This document shows positions 51,555-59,912 of a stretch of DNA of 64,000 bases, piece by piece. The position numbers and the translations under genes are program-made. Numbering within the stretch: the stretch's first letter is position 1; every line of letters begins with the position of its first letter. Where the stretch lies: contig NZ_JAPEPB010000002.1 in NCBI RefSeq assembly GCF_026340565.1, forward strand, positions 62,001-126,000. The letters run 5' to 3'. The stretch comes from Kitasatospora sp. NBC_01287 (GTDB lineage: Bacteria > Actinomycetota > Actinomycetes > Streptomycetales > Streptomycetaceae). Below the pieces are notes generated by a model. The model did no database searches and had not been told where the DNA came from. It saw nothing but the letters and a program-made list of their open reading frames with translations.

Positions 51555-51711
51555 GCACCGGCGGACCATCCTGTCCCGTCTCGAACGATCTGGTCCGCGA
51601 GCGGGGTCGTGACCCGAAGCGGCGTCGTTCAGGGGACCTGTCCGGCTTGCTGCCTGGTCAGGTGGCGGACGTGACCGTGGCGCCCACGCGCCACCCGCCG
51701 GGAGGTCCGGC

Positions 51712-52836
51712 TCAGGAGGTCGCCGCGGGGACGAGGTGGTCGAGTCCCTGCGCGCTGCCCGTCGCGGCCTCGATCGAGCGCGGCAGCATGATGCTCTCGT
51801 AGGCGCGGACGGCGTCGTCGACGCTGGATTCGGTGACCAGGGCGTGGGCGAGGTCGGAGCCGTCGAGCATCGCGAGGTTGGCGCCCAGCCCGACCGGGGG
51901 CATCAGGTGCGCGGCGTCGCCGAGCAGCGTGACGCCGGGAACGTGCTCCCAGGTGTGCGGGGCGGGCAGGACGAACAGGGACCGGTTGACGAACCCGCTG
52001 TCGCCGTTGCGCAGGAGATAGCACAGGCTCTCGTCCCAGCCGTCGAACATCCTCAGCAGGTGCGTCCGCACGGCCCGCTGGTCGCCGAGGTCGATACCGG
52101 CGGCGAGGTGCCAGTCCTCCGGCGCGCGCAGCGCGATGTAGGCGCGGATGTGGCCGTTGCTGTTGCGCTGGGCGACCAGAGACCTGCCGGCGCCCTTCAC
52201 CAGCATCGATCCGTTGCCGACCAGCCGCGCGAGGTCGGGATGGCGGGTGTCGCAGTGGTCGAATCCGGTCTCGACGAAGCTGACACCGGTGTAGCCGGGC
52301 ACGGCGTCCGACAGGGCCGGGCGGACGCGCGACCAGGCGCCGTCGGCACCGACCACCAGGTCGAAGTCCTCGGCGGTGCCGTCACCGAAGAGCAGCCGGC
52401 AGGTGCCGTCCGCCAGTGGGGTGACCCCGCTGACGGCGCGGTCCCACCGCACCGCGCCCTCGGTGATCGAGTCCAGGAGCAGACCGCGCAGTTGGCCCCG
52501 GTCGATCTCCGGTCGGCCGCCGTCGGCGGAGGGCCCCTGATGGGCCAGAGGGGTGGCGGTGGCGAAGTCGAGCACGCGCCACTCGTCCCCCTCGGGGCGG
52601 GCGAGGGCGTGGAACCGGTCGAGCAGCCCCGCGGCCCGCAGGGCGGCCTGACCGGTGTCGGCGTGCAGGTCGAGGCTACCGCCCTGCGGGCGGGCGTCGG
52701 CGGCGGCCTCGCGTTCGAAAACGGTGACGGAGCAGCCGTGTTGCCGCAGGACTCGGGCGCAGGTGAGGCCGCCGAGGCCGGCGCCGACGATCGCGATGCG
52801 GGGAGCACGAGCAGTGTTCGCACGAGCGGAGTTCAT
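51712..52836 (-). CDS. TetX-like FAD-dependent monooxygenase
   Basis: A 374-residue flavoprotein monooxygenase. ATG 52836 has GAAGGA upstream. The N-terminal FAD site is AIVGAGLGGLTCARVLRQHG. The next part aligns by eye with Bacteroides TetX: GGSLDLHADTGQAALRAAGL, PEIDRGQLRGLLLDSITEGA, VVGADGAWSRVRPALSD, LLGDAAHLMPPVGLGANLAM and DDAVRAYESIML. TetX hydroxylates tetracyclines; whether this enzyme does is unknown. Divergent from a TetR gene with a shared operator. Two tetracycline-type functions in one window are notable. Confidence 0.9.
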   Translation of the reverse strand: MNSARANTARAPRIAIVGAGLGGLTCARVLRQHGCSVTVFEREAAADARPQGGSLDLHADTGQAALRAAGLLDRFHALARPEGDEWRVLDFATATPLAHQGPSADGGRPEIDRGQLRGLLLDSITEGAVRWDRAVSGVTPLADGTCRLLFGDGTAEDFDLVVGADGAWSRVRPALSDAVPGYTGVSFVETGFDHCDTRHPDLARLVGNGSMLVKGAGRSLVAQRNSNGHIRAYIALRAPEDWHLAAGIDLGDQRAVRTHLLRMFDGWDESLCYLLRNGDSGFVNRSLFVLPAPHTWEHVPGVTLLGDAAHLMPPVGLGANLAMLDGSDLAHALVTESSVDDAVRAYESIMLPRSIEAATGSAQGLDHLVPAATS

Positions 52837-52905
52837 GGGGTGTCCTTCGGGGGTGGGTGAGCCGTCGGAGGTCCGGCCTCCACCAAGAAAGCACACTCAC
52901 CAAAT

Positions 52906-52942
52906 AAGTGCAACGACTAAAGTTTTGCAGTTGATGCACCTT
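52906..52942. promoter_or_regulatory. Operator and leaderless promoter in the TetX-like/TetR divergon
   Basis: Inverted repeat TGCAA-N11-TTGCA (52909-52929) lies within the larger AAGTGCAAC ... GTTGATGCACCTT. It covers the -35 (TTTGCA, 52924-52929) of the TetR gene, whose -10 is TACGGT (52947-52952) 17 bp on, 6 nt before GTG 52959. Confidence 0.6.
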
Positions 52943-52958
52943 GGGGTACGGTGGGCGA

Positions 52959-53552
52959 GTGACCGAACCGACCGGGCGCCGCGAGCGCAAGAAGGCCCAG
53001 ACCCGCCAGTCCCTGGCAGACGCCGCACTCGAACTCTTCCTGGACCGCGGCTACGACCAGGTCGGCGTCAAGGACGTCGCCGATGCCGCCGATGTCTCGG
53101 TGACCACCCTGTTCAAGCACTTCTCCGGCAAGGAGGCCCTGGTCTTCGACCAGGACGACGACCTGGAGGCGGCGCTCGTCGCCGCCGTGCGCGACCGCAC
53201 CCCGGGCCGGTCGATCCCGCAGGCGCTGCGCGAGCACATCCTGCTGAATCAGACCCAGCTCGCCGTCCACGCCGCGGACCCGCGGTTCGCCGATTTCACG
53301 CGCCTGGTGGAGGAGACCCCCGCACTGCGCGACTACGCCCACCGCATGTGGACGCGCCACGAGACGGCCCTGGCGCGGGCCATCGCCGAGGCCGTCGGCG
53401 CGCCCGAGGACGACGTCAGCTGCGCCGCCCTGGCTCGTTTCGCCCTTGAGGCCCGCGGCCTCATCCTGCGGCACGCCCAGCCGCGCCGCGCCGCCGACGA
53501 GGCCTTCGCGTTGCTCGAACACGGCTGGGCGGCCTCCCACCCGGTCAGCTGA
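52959..53552 (+). CDS. TetR family transcriptional regulator
   Basis: A 197-residue regulator. The HTH is RRERKKAQTRQSLADAALEL then VKDVADAADVSVTTLFKHFS, followed by a ligand domain (AALARFALEARGLILRHAQP). GTG 52959 is 6 nt after a -10 box and is preferred over an upstream TTG. It diverges from the TetX-like monooxygenase gene and overlaps their common operator, so it probably represses both until a ligand binds. Confidence 0.94.
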   Translation: MTEPTGRRERKKAQTRQSLADAALELFLDRGYDQVGVKDVADAADVSVTTLFKHFSGKEALVFDQDDDLEAALVAAVRDRTPGRSIPQALREHILLNQTQLAVHAADPRFADFTRLVEETPALRDYAHRMWTRHETALARAIAEAVGAPEDDVSCAALARFALEARGLILRHAQPRRAADEAFALLEHGWAASHPVS

Positions 53553-53762
53553 CCCGTCCTCCGGACGACAGGAGGGGCTTCGAGCGGGTACTCGCCCGGT
53601 CTCAGCCGAGCCGGCGGGTTCTCGTGCTCGGCGACCGGGCCCGCCCGATCACGACGCCGCCCCGCGTCCGTCGCCCGCCCGGGGGTGGCGGCACCGCCGC
53701 ATCCGCCCAGCAACAGGAAAATCCAGGTGCCCCGGCCGCCACGCGTCCCTACGCTTCCCGCC

Positions 53763-54335
53763 ATGGACAGCACCGGGGCCGAGCGGCTCCTGAACGTCGT
53801 GGACGTCGAAGCCACCTGCTGGTCCGGCGGCCAACCGCCGGGCGCGGTCAGCGAGATCATCGAGATCGGGCTGACGGTGGTCGATCTGGCCACCGCCGAG
53901 CGCCGCGCCCGGCATCGGATCCTGGTACGTCCCGCCCGGTCCACGGTCAGCGAGTTCTGCACGGAGTTGACCGGCCTCACACAACACGAGGTGGACGGCG
54001 GGGTCGGCTTCGCCGAGGCGTGCCGGCTGCTGGCGGCCGAACACCACGCCGGGTCCCGCCCGTGGGCCAGTTGGGGCGACTACGACCGCAACCAGTTCAC
54101 CCGGCAGTGCCAGGACACCCGGACGCCCTACCCTTTCGGCCGGCACCACACCAACGCCAAAGCGGCCTTCACCGAGGCGTACGGCCTGCGCAAACGCCCT
54201 GGCATGGCGCAGGCCCTGGAGATCACCGGGCAGCGGCTCGAAGGCCGTCACCACCGCGGCGAGGACGACGCCTGGAACATCGCCGCCCTCGTTCTCCACC
54301 TGTCCGAACGGGGTGTCTGGCCGGGTCCGCGCTGA
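53763..54335 (+). CDS. DEDDh-type 3'-5' exonuclease (KapD/ERI-1-like)
   Basis: A 190-residue nuclease. Exo I is VVDVEATCW (Asp, Glu), Exo II SWGDYDRNQF, and Exo III HHRGEDDAWNIAAL (His and Asp of DEDDh). The ATG lies 7 nt after TACGCT and so appears leaderless. Such proteins trim structured RNA or DNA ends; the substrate here is unknown. It stands on the plus strand before a hypothetical gene 98 bp away. Confidence 0.94.
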   Translation: MDSTGAERLLNVVDVEATCWSGGQPPGAVSEIIEIGLTVVDLATAERRARHRILVRPARSTVSEFCTELTGLTQHEVDGGVGFAEACRLLAAEHHAGSRPWASWGDYDRNQFTRQCQDTRTPYPFGRHHTNAKAAFTEAYGLRKRPGMAQALEITGQRLEGRHHRGEDDAWNIAALVLHLSERGVWPGPR

Positions 54336-54433
54336 GCACGCCGGGCACCCCCGCGCACGCGGAGGCCGGACAACCGGTGGTGGCGTGGACGCGCCCGCTG
54401 GGGCACGACCTGCCGGAGCCGGAGTGTGCGACC

Positions 54434-55162
54434 ATGCCCGACGTGTCGATCGCCGTCTCGATCCCGTGCCCGACGTGCTCGGGATGCGCCCGATCCGCCT
54501 GGTCGGAGAGTCCCGCACCACCGTGGGCCGCGCTGGCCGGCACGGCGCGCGTGGAGTGGGCGGACGGCTCTCCCCCCGGCCTGCCGCTGGGAACGAGTGA
54601 TCCGTTCCGCAGATCCGAGTCGCTGCCGCTGCTCGGCGAGGAGCGCGTGGTCAGGATCCGCGGGCCCTTCCGCACAGAGGGCCGAGTCCCGTTCCAGGCG
54701 CTCTTCGCACCCGCTCTCGCGGCGCTCAACGGGCTGGTCGAGCATCCGGACCTGATGCGGCACAGCGCGATGACCGCCTGCACACCCCTCGCCGTGCTCG
54801 CTCAGGGGGACGGGTACGCCTGGCTGCGCGTCAGGGTGGAGGAGGTCACGGAGCTGGTCGGGGCCGCCCACAGGTTCCCGCCCTCGACCGCCGGGTCACT
54901 GGAGGACCTGCTCCCGCCCCCTGGCATCAAGGTGACGTCCAGCCAGGCCACTTCGGGTGGCCTGCGCTACTACGACTGGTCGATCCAGAGCGACATCGGG
55001 CGCTGGGCCGTGTGCACCGACGACGAGCACGGCACCGCGATCCTGCTCCACGGGGAGTGGAGCTCCCATCAGGACGACGTCGCCCTCGGCCATCGCCCGC
55101 TCTCTCCGTCCGAGACCGCCCTGCTGCGGGCCGCCTGGCCCGACCCCGGCCGCAGCGGATGA
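54434..55162 (+). CDS. Conserved hypothetical protein, 242 aa
   Basis: ATG 54434 begins MPDVSIAVSIPCPTCSGCAR, a cysteine-rich start (CPTCSGC) that may bind a metal. It continues VRIRGPFRTEGRVPFQALFA, TACTPLAVLAQGDGYAWLRV, and ends HGTAILLHGEWSSHQDDVAL. No signal or membrane segment is seen, and no ribosome site is clear. The stop is followed by a stretch containing the 28-base poly-C tract. No recognised family. Confidence 0.72.
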   Translation: MPDVSIAVSIPCPTCSGCARSAWSESPAPPWAALAGTARVEWADGSPPGLPLGTSDPFRRSESLPLLGEERVVRIRGPFRTEGRVPFQALFAPALAALNGLVEHPDLMRHSAMTACTPLAVLAQGDGYAWLRVRVEEVTELVGAAHRFPPSTAGSLEDLLPPPGIKVTSSQATSGGLRYYDWSIQSDIGRWAVCTDDEHGTAILLHGEWSSHQDDVALGHRPLSPSETALLRAAWPDPGRSG

Positions 55163-55196
55163 CCCACGACGCCACGGCCGTCGAACCCTCGGACAG

Positions 55197-55224
55197 CCCC
55201 CCCCCCCCCCCCCCCCCCCCCCCC
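55197..55224. repeat. 28-base poly-C homopolymer
   Basis: An uninterrupted run of 28 C, preceded by CGGACAG and followed by AGATCT. It ends 32 bp before the TAGCCT -10 element (55257-55262) of the next gene, so it lies just upstream of the -35 position. The length must be treated with caution, since long homopolymers are error-prone in assembly. Confidence 0.85.
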
Positions 55225-55268
55225 AGATCTCCGTCCTCGGATCCGGGCCCGGTTGTTAGCCTGCGCGG

Positions 55269-55904
55269 ATGGGACTGGACATCACCGTGGTCATGGCCGA
55301 CTGGGAAGAGCTGGCCCGGATACCGGCGGGCGGGCGCCTGGAGGCGCTGACCGACGCCGTGCACCCGTACTTCTGCTGCGTGCCGTGCGAGGACGCCGAC
55401 CACGCGGTGAGAGGCGGCTGGGTGTGGCCGCGGCAGTCGTCATGGTGCGCCGAGTACCGGTTCTTCGGGACCACGGGTTCCTACAGCTGGCACTTCCAGC
55501 TGGCCAACGCCTGGGATGACGTGAGGGCGTTGGCCGCGCCCGACCTGCGGGAGGCCCTCGACTGCTTCCTGGGCGGCCTGGTGTGGGAGGGTCCGGACGA
55601 CGCCGCGGCGACCGGCGCGGGCGATGACCGTCCACCGGCGGGCGGCTTCCCCGACGACCCCGCGCCGTGGTGCCCACGCGTGCTCCTGCTCCGTGCGCCG
55701 GACGAGGTGCCGGCGCTCGTCCGCGCCTGGGAGGCGGCCGCACCGCGCCTGCGGGAGCTCCGCGAGCCCTTCGACACCGAGGCAGCCGGCTGGGCGGGCC
55801 GGCCCGGCAGCTTCGACGGCACCGTCGCGCTCATCCGCGAGTGGGGTGAGGTGGTCACGCGGGCCGGGGCACGGGGCTGGGGCCTGATCGGGCTCCCCTA
55901 CTGA
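55269..55904 (+). CDS. Conserved hypothetical protein, 211 aa
   Basis: The ATG lies 6 nt after TAGCCT and so appears leaderless. It begins MGLDITVVMADWEELARIPA and has AVHPYFCCVPCEDADHAVRG, WCAEYRFFGTTGSYSWHFQL and FLGGLVWEGPDD, then a low-complexity central stretch and a helical end (EAGWAGRPGSFDGTVALIREWG-like). Soluble; not recognised as a named family. Possibly expressed in a phase-variable way because of the upstream poly-C tract. Function unknown. Confidence 0.85.
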   Translation: MGLDITVVMADWEELARIPAGGRLEALTDAVHPYFCCVPCEDADHAVRGGWVWPRQSSWCAEYRFFGTTGSYSWHFQLANAWDDVRALAAPDLREALDCFLGGLVWEGPDDAAATGAGDDRPPAGGFPDDPAPWCPRVLLLRAPDEVPALVRAWEAAAPRLRELREPFDTEAAGWAGRPGSFDGTVALIREWGEVVTRAGARGWGLIGLPY

Positions 55905-56040
55905 TCTTGAGCCGCTGTCACTGGCGGCGGCCGCCGCGACCGCCGCGACCGCTGCGACCGCGGCGCCCGTCGGCCTGACTCCGTGCGCCCGGCAGGATCG
56001 AGCCGGCCGGCCCTGGGCGCCAACCGGCCGGCCCTGGGCG

Positions 56041-56613
56041 CTATCCGGCCGCTACGCCGAGGTCCAGCCGGTCGAGGAAGCTCCACAGCGTGGCGCGGCC
56101 GTCCGCGTCCACCGCGCCGCGGGTCGTCTCGACGACCGAGAGCTCGGCGGACATCGCGACCACCAGCCGGGCGGCCGAGGCGGCGTCCGGCCAGCCCATG
56201 GCGCGCAGGTCCGCCTCGGCCCGGACGGCGAAGACGGACGTCCGCGCGGTGACCTGGTCGGACACGCCCGGATCGCTGCGCGCCTCCAGCAGCATCGCCT
56301 TGACGCCGTTGTTGCGCAGGCAGAGGTCGAGGTAGGTCGCCATCCCGCCGCGCAGCCGCTCACGACCCGGCGCCAGCGGGGCCATCGCCGCGCCGACGGC
56401 GGCGGCCACCTCCTCGTGGAACCGCTCGTGCAGGGCGTTGAGGAAGGCCCCGCGATCAGGGAAGTGCACGTAGAACGTGCCCTTGGCGACGCCCGCCGCG
56501 CCCACCACGCGGTTGACGCTCATCGCGGCGAGGCCGTGCTCGCCCGCGATCCGCAGCCCTGCGGCCAGCAGGGCCTCTCGTGTGCGCTCGGCCGCGACGG
56601 CTCGGGAGGTCAT
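56041..56613 (-). CDS. TetR family transcriptional regulator
   Basis: A 190-residue regulator: HTH TREALLAAGLRIAGEHGLAA then MSVNRVVGAAGVAKGTFYVH, followed by a ligand domain (MLLEARSDPGVSDQVTARTS). ATG 56613 has no strong ribosome site in view. It diverges from a quinone-oxidoreductase-like gene, with a perfect 16-bp-arm operator between them. The regulator most likely represses both. Confidence 0.94.
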   Translation of the reverse strand: MTSRAVAAERTREALLAAGLRIAGEHGLAAMSVNRVVGAAGVAKGTFYVHFPDRGAFLNALHERFHEEVAAAVGAAMAPLAPGRERLRGGMATYLDLCLRNNGVKAMLLEARSDPGVSDQVTARTSVFAVRAEADLRAMGWPDAASAARLVVAMSAELSVVETTRGAVDADGRATLWSFLDRLDLGVAAG

Positions 56614-56664
56614 GACCCCGGAGTCTATGGCCCCCCTGGCCGACGGCGGGCCGTCCCGCTAGAG

Positions 56665-56701
56665 TGACTGACCGGTCGGTCACTGACCGACCGGTCAGTC
56701 A
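56665..56701. promoter_or_regulatory. TetR operator, perfect 16-bp inverted repeat
   Basis: TGACTGACCGGTCGGT and its exact reverse complement flank the 5-bp centre CACTG. Each arm contains the core GACCGGTC palindrome, so two dimers may bind side by side. It lies between a TetR gene and a medium-chain reductase gene. Confidence 0.85.
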
Positions 56702-56800
56702 CTGAAATGGCTGACCGCCCGCCCGTGCCACCCGTGCCACCGATACCGCCGCCGGACCGGCCACCCCGCGGGGGCGCCGGCTCGACCGAAGGAGAGCACC

Positions 56801-57772
56801 ATGCGTGCAGCGATCGTGAACCAGCTCGGCCGGCCCCCTCACCTCGGCGAGCGGCCGGACCCGGTCGAACGCCCCGGCCACACCCTGGTCCGGGTGACCG
56901 CGGCCGCGCTCAACCCGGTGGACCTGCACATCGCCGCCGGCAGCCACCCCGCCGGAGCGCCGACGGTCCCGTTCGTGCCAGGGGTCGAGGGCGCCGGCAC
57001 CGTGGTGAGCGGCGGTTCGCTGCCCGCCGGCACCCGGGTGCGGGTCGCCGTCCCCGGCGGTCTCGTCGACGGCACCCTCGCGGAGCTGGTCTCCGTCCCG
57101 GACGGCGCCTGCCTGCCGCTACCGCCCGGACTGGACGACGACCTGGCCGCCGCCGTCGGCGTGGTCGGGGTGAGCGCACTGCTCGCCCTGCGCACGGAGG
57201 CCGGCCTGCGGCCCGGCGAGTCCGTGCTGGTCCTGGGGGCGACCGGCGGACTCGGCCAGGCCCTGGTGCACACGGCCCGCGCGCTGGGCGCCGGCCGGGT
57301 GGCCGCCGCCGGGCGCGACCCGCACCGGCTGGGGGCCCTGGGCGCCGCCGCGGACACCGTGCTGGTCCTGGACCCGGACTCGGCGGACGCCGACCCCGGC
57401 CGGCTCGCCGCCCAGGTCAGCGCGATCGGCGGACCGGTGGACGTGGTCGTCGACCTGCTGTGGGGCCCTCATGCCCGGCTCGCCCAGGCGGCGTTGCGGC
57501 CGGGCGGGCGCTGGGTCAACCTCGGCCAGACGGCGGGCGGGCGGGCCGAGCTGGACGCCGCCGTCCTGCGCCACGGGCACCTGCGGCTGCGGGGGTTCAG
57601 CGCCGCCGCACTGCCCCCGGAGCAGGTGGCCGCCGGCTACCGGGAGACGGCGGCGCTCGCCGCGAGCGGCGCCCTGCCGCTCGCCGTCACGACCCGCCCG
57701 CTGGCGGAGGTCGCCGAGGCCTGGGCCGCCCAGGCCGCCTCACCCGGCGCCAAGCTCGTGCTGCGTCCCTGA
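56801..57772 (+). CDS. Zinc-independent medium-chain alcohol dehydrogenase / quinone oxidoreductase
   Basis: A 323-residue MDR enzyme. ATG 56801 has GAAGGAGAG upstream. Features: VRVTAAALNPVDLHIAAGSH, FVPGVEGAGTVVSGG, AVGVVGVSALLALRTEAGLR, nucleotide loop VLVLGATGGLGQALVHTARA, and VDVVVDLLWGPHARLA. No structural-zinc cysteine cluster is present, as in NADPH:quinone reductases. Probably controlled by the adjacent TetR through the 56665 operator. The substrate is unknown. Confidence 0.95.
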   Translation: MRAAIVNQLGRPPHLGERPDPVERPGHTLVRVTAAALNPVDLHIAAGSHPAGAPTVPFVPGVEGAGTVVSGGSLPAGTRVRVAVPGGLVDGTLAELVSVPDGACLPLPPGLDDDLAAAVGVVGVSALLALRTEAGLRPGESVLVLGATGGLGQALVHTARALGAGRVAAAGRDPHRLGALGAAADTVLVLDPDSADADPGRLAAQVSAIGGPVDVVVDLLWGPHARLAQAALRPGGRWVNLGQTAGGRAELDAAVLRHGHLRLRGFSAAALPPEQVAAGYRETAALAASGALPLAVTTRPLAEVAEAWAAQAASPGAKLVLRP

Positions 57773-57904
57773 GACCGACCGGTCCGAGCTGCCGGGTGGG
57801 CGCGCCCCGGCAGCGCGGCGCCCGGACCGCCCGACCCCGGCAGCTCAAGCCAACCGGGCTAACCCGGGTGGCCCACGCACTGCGCCTCTTGGAGCATCGC
57901 TCTC

Positions 57905-58141
57905 ATGGACGAGTACGAGATGCGTGCCGAACACGAGGGTGCGGATCCGCACGGCAGGATCCAGCACTGGCACATGGTCAGGGACCGGAGCAACCGGGCC
58001 ATGTGCGGCCGGGAGATCGCGCCCGACGCCGCCTCGCAGTCCCCCGACACCTGGGGCACCCCGGCCGCACAGCCCTTCTGCCACTCCTGCGGCGCCGCCT
58101 ACCTGCGGCAGGTGCCGCAGACCACCGGGCGCCCGCCGTGA
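57905..58141 (+). CDS. Small Cys/His protein, 78 aa
   Basis: ATG 57905 with GGAG about 12 nt upstream. It contains RIQHWHMVRDRSNRAMCGRE and the pair FCHSCGAAYLRQ, so three cysteines and two histidines could form a zinc site. Streptomycete genomes carry similar small HWHM...C...C proteins. Soluble; function unknown. Confidence 0.78.
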   Translation: MDEYEMRAEHEGADPHGRIQHWHMVRDRSNRAMCGREIAPDAASQSPDTWGTPAAQPFCHSCGAAYLRQVPQTTGRPP

Positions 58142-58261
58142 CAGGCCGGTCCCCGGTCCCCGCACCCCGGTGCACGCGGGCTCGGACACACACCCGCCGG
58201 CCGGGGCCGCGCCGCACACCGCGGCGCCCCCGCCGGCACCGCAGCCCCGCCGGCACCACCC

Positions 58262-58332
58262 GCGTCACCCGCGTCACCCGCGTCACCCGCGTCACCCGAA
58301 CGAGGAGCGAGAGGTCACCCTCTCGCTCCTCG
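58262..58332. terminator. (GCGTCACCC)4 repeat followed by a hairpin
   Basis: Four exact 9-bp GCGTCACCC units (58262-58297) precede a hairpin with 14-bp perfect arms CGAGGAGCGAGAGG / CCTCTCGCTCCTCG (58301-58332, 4-nt loop). It separates the small Cys/His gene and the GDPD gene, which converge. Confidence 0.75.
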
Positions 58333-58350
58333 CGCGTGTTCCCCCACCGG

Positions 58351-59157
58351 TCAGCGGCCGCCGCCCGGGCCGGTGACGCCGGTGACGCCGCCGTCACTCC
58401 AGCAGCCGCGCTCGCGCAGCACGTCGCGCAGGACATCGATGCGGTCCGCCATGATGCCGTCGACGCCCAGGTCGAGCAGGGCCCGGATCCGTGCGGGATC
58501 GTCGACGGTCCAGACGTGCACCTGCAGGCCGAGCCGGTGCGCGGCGCGCACGAAGGCCCGGTCGACCACCGGGACACCCCGATGGCGCTCGGGCACCTGC
58601 GCGCACACCGCCGGCCACGGCGAGCCGCGCCCCGGCAGCAGCGGCCCGGCGAGCGAGCGCAGCCGCAGGCCGAGCACCTCGCGCGGGCCCAGCGAGGTGG
58701 CCAGCCGCGGTCCCGCCAGCGCGCGGACGGCGGCCAGCCGGCTGTCCGAGAAGCCGCCGACGCAGACCCGGTCCCAGGCCCCGGTGCGGCGGATCGCCTC
58801 GACCAGCGGCGCGACCGCGGGAGCCGCCTTGATGTCGATGTTGACGTGCGCCTGTGGGAAGGCGCCGAGCAGGTCCTCCAGGAGCGGGACGGGTTCGGTG
58901 CCCGCGATCCGGGCCCGGCCGACGACCTCCCAGGGCAGCTCGGCGACCGCGCCGGTGCGGTCGGTGACGCGGTCGAGGCGGGAGTCGTGGAAGGCCACCG
59001 GCACACCGTCCGAGGTGGCGTGCACGTCCGTCTCCAGGTACCGGTAGCCCAGGGCCAGCGCCGCCTCGAACGCGGCGAGCGAGTTCTCCGGCTTGCCGAG
59101 GGTGCCGCCCCGGTGCGCGAAGGCGAGCGGTCCCGGGTGGTCGAGGAAGGGGTGCAT
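58351..59157 (-). CDS. Glycerophosphodiester phosphodiesterase
   Basis: A 268-residue GDPD. ATG 59157 has GGAG 8 nt upstream. Catalytic motifs: FAHRGGTLGKPENSLAAFEA (HRG with PEN), LETDVHATSDGVPVAFHD (E-D-H), VNIDIKAAPAVAP (D-K), and VHVWTVDDPARIRALLDLGV. The enzyme hydrolyses glycerophosphodiesters to glycerol-3-phosphate. No signal peptide is present, so it is cytoplasmic. Its C-terminal tail is Gly-rich (GGVTGVTGPGGGR). It diverges from a TetR gene. Confidence 0.95.
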   Translation of the reverse strand: MHPFLDHPGPLAFAHRGGTLGKPENSLAAFEAALALGYRYLETDVHATSDGVPVAFHDSRLDRVTDRTGAVAELPWEVVGRARIAGTEPVPLLEDLLGAFPQAHVNIDIKAAPAVAPLVEAIRRTGAWDRVCVGGFSDSRLAAVRALAGPRLATSLGPREVLGLRLRSLAGPLLPGRGSPWPAVCAQVPERHRGVPVVDRAFVRAAHRLGLQVHVWTVDDPARIRALLDLGVDGIMADRIDVLRDVLRERGCWSDGGVTGVTGPGGGR

Positions 59158-59213
59158 GAGGGGACTCCGGCAGGGCTGGCTGGTGGGGGCGGGCCGGATG
59201 ATCCCGGGAACGC

Positions 59214-59230
59214 GCGTTACAGTATTACGC
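59214..59230. promoter_or_regulatory. Imperfect palindrome between the GDPD and TetR genes
   Basis: GCGTTACAGTATTACGC: outer arms GCGT/ACGC are exact and the inner part is partly symmetric. It lies 4 bp before the TetR ATG and 57 bp from the GDPD start, so it is a candidate operator. Confidence 0.5.
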
Positions 59231-59233
59231 ATC

Positions 59234-59884
59234 ATGTCAAGCAGTAACGAGCCCCACGGTGGCGATTCACGCGGCAGCGGTTCACACGGCAGCGAGCCAC
59301 GCGGCAACGAGCCACGCGGTGGCGATGAGCGGAGCGTGGACGACGCGATCCTGGACGCGGCGGCCGACCTGATCGTCCACCTCGGTCCGCGCCGCACGCA
59401 GCTGGCCGAGGTCGCCAGGCGGGCCGGCGTCAGCCGCCCCACCGTCTACCGGCGCTGGCCCGACCTGCGCGCGGTCGTGGGCGCGCTGCTGACCAGGGAG
59501 ATCCTCGCGACCGTGGCGCAGCTGACCCTCGCCGGCGACGATCGCGAGTCCTTCGTGACCGCGGTCGTGGAGACCGCCGTGCGGCTGCGCGACCACCCGG
59601 TCCTCGGCACCCTGCTCCGCTCGGACCCGGACACGCTCCTGGAGTACGTCGTCGAACGGCTCGGCACCAGCCAGCAGGGCATGATCGAGGCCCTGCGCGC
59701 CGCGATCGAGCGCGGACAGGCCCACGGATCGATCCGCGCCGGCGAGCCCACCCAGCTGGCGGCGATGGTCCTGCTGATCACCCAGTCCACCGTGCAGTCC
59801 CACCGCATGGTCGCCCCGCTGCTGCCCGAACCGGCCTGGCGGCACGAACTGGCCACCGCCCTGAACGGATACCTCGGGCCCTGA
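59234..59884 (+). CDS. TetR family transcriptional regulator with Gly/Arg/Ser-rich N-tail
   Basis: A 216-residue regulator. An N-terminal tail of about 30 residues (GGDSRGSGSHGSEPRGNEPR) encoded by short imperfect repeats precedes the HTH (VDDAILDAAADLIVHLGPRR, LAEVARRAGVSRPTVYRRWP). The ligand domain follows. ATG 59234; the tail may be over-called at the 5' end. Divergent from the GDPD gene, its likely target, and 28 bp before the MetX-like hydrolase gene, which it might also control. Confidence 0.92.
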   Translation: MSSSNEPHGGDSRGSGSHGSEPRGNEPRGGDERSVDDAILDAAADLIVHLGPRRTQLAEVARRAGVSRPTVYRRWPDLRAVVGALLTREILATVAQLTLAGDDRESFVTAVVETAVRLRDHPVLGTLLRSDPDTLLEYVVERLGTSQQGMIEALRAAIERGQAHGSIRAGEPTQLAAMVLLITQSTVQSHRMVAPLLPEPAWRHELATALNGYLGP

Positions 59885-59912
59885 CGCTTCCGGGCCGCAT
59901 ATCCTTGCGCCT

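Noticed and set aside
48843..51569. Minus-strand open frame of 908 codons
   Set aside because: Antisense of the M4 metallopeptidase, G/V/R-rich without domains.
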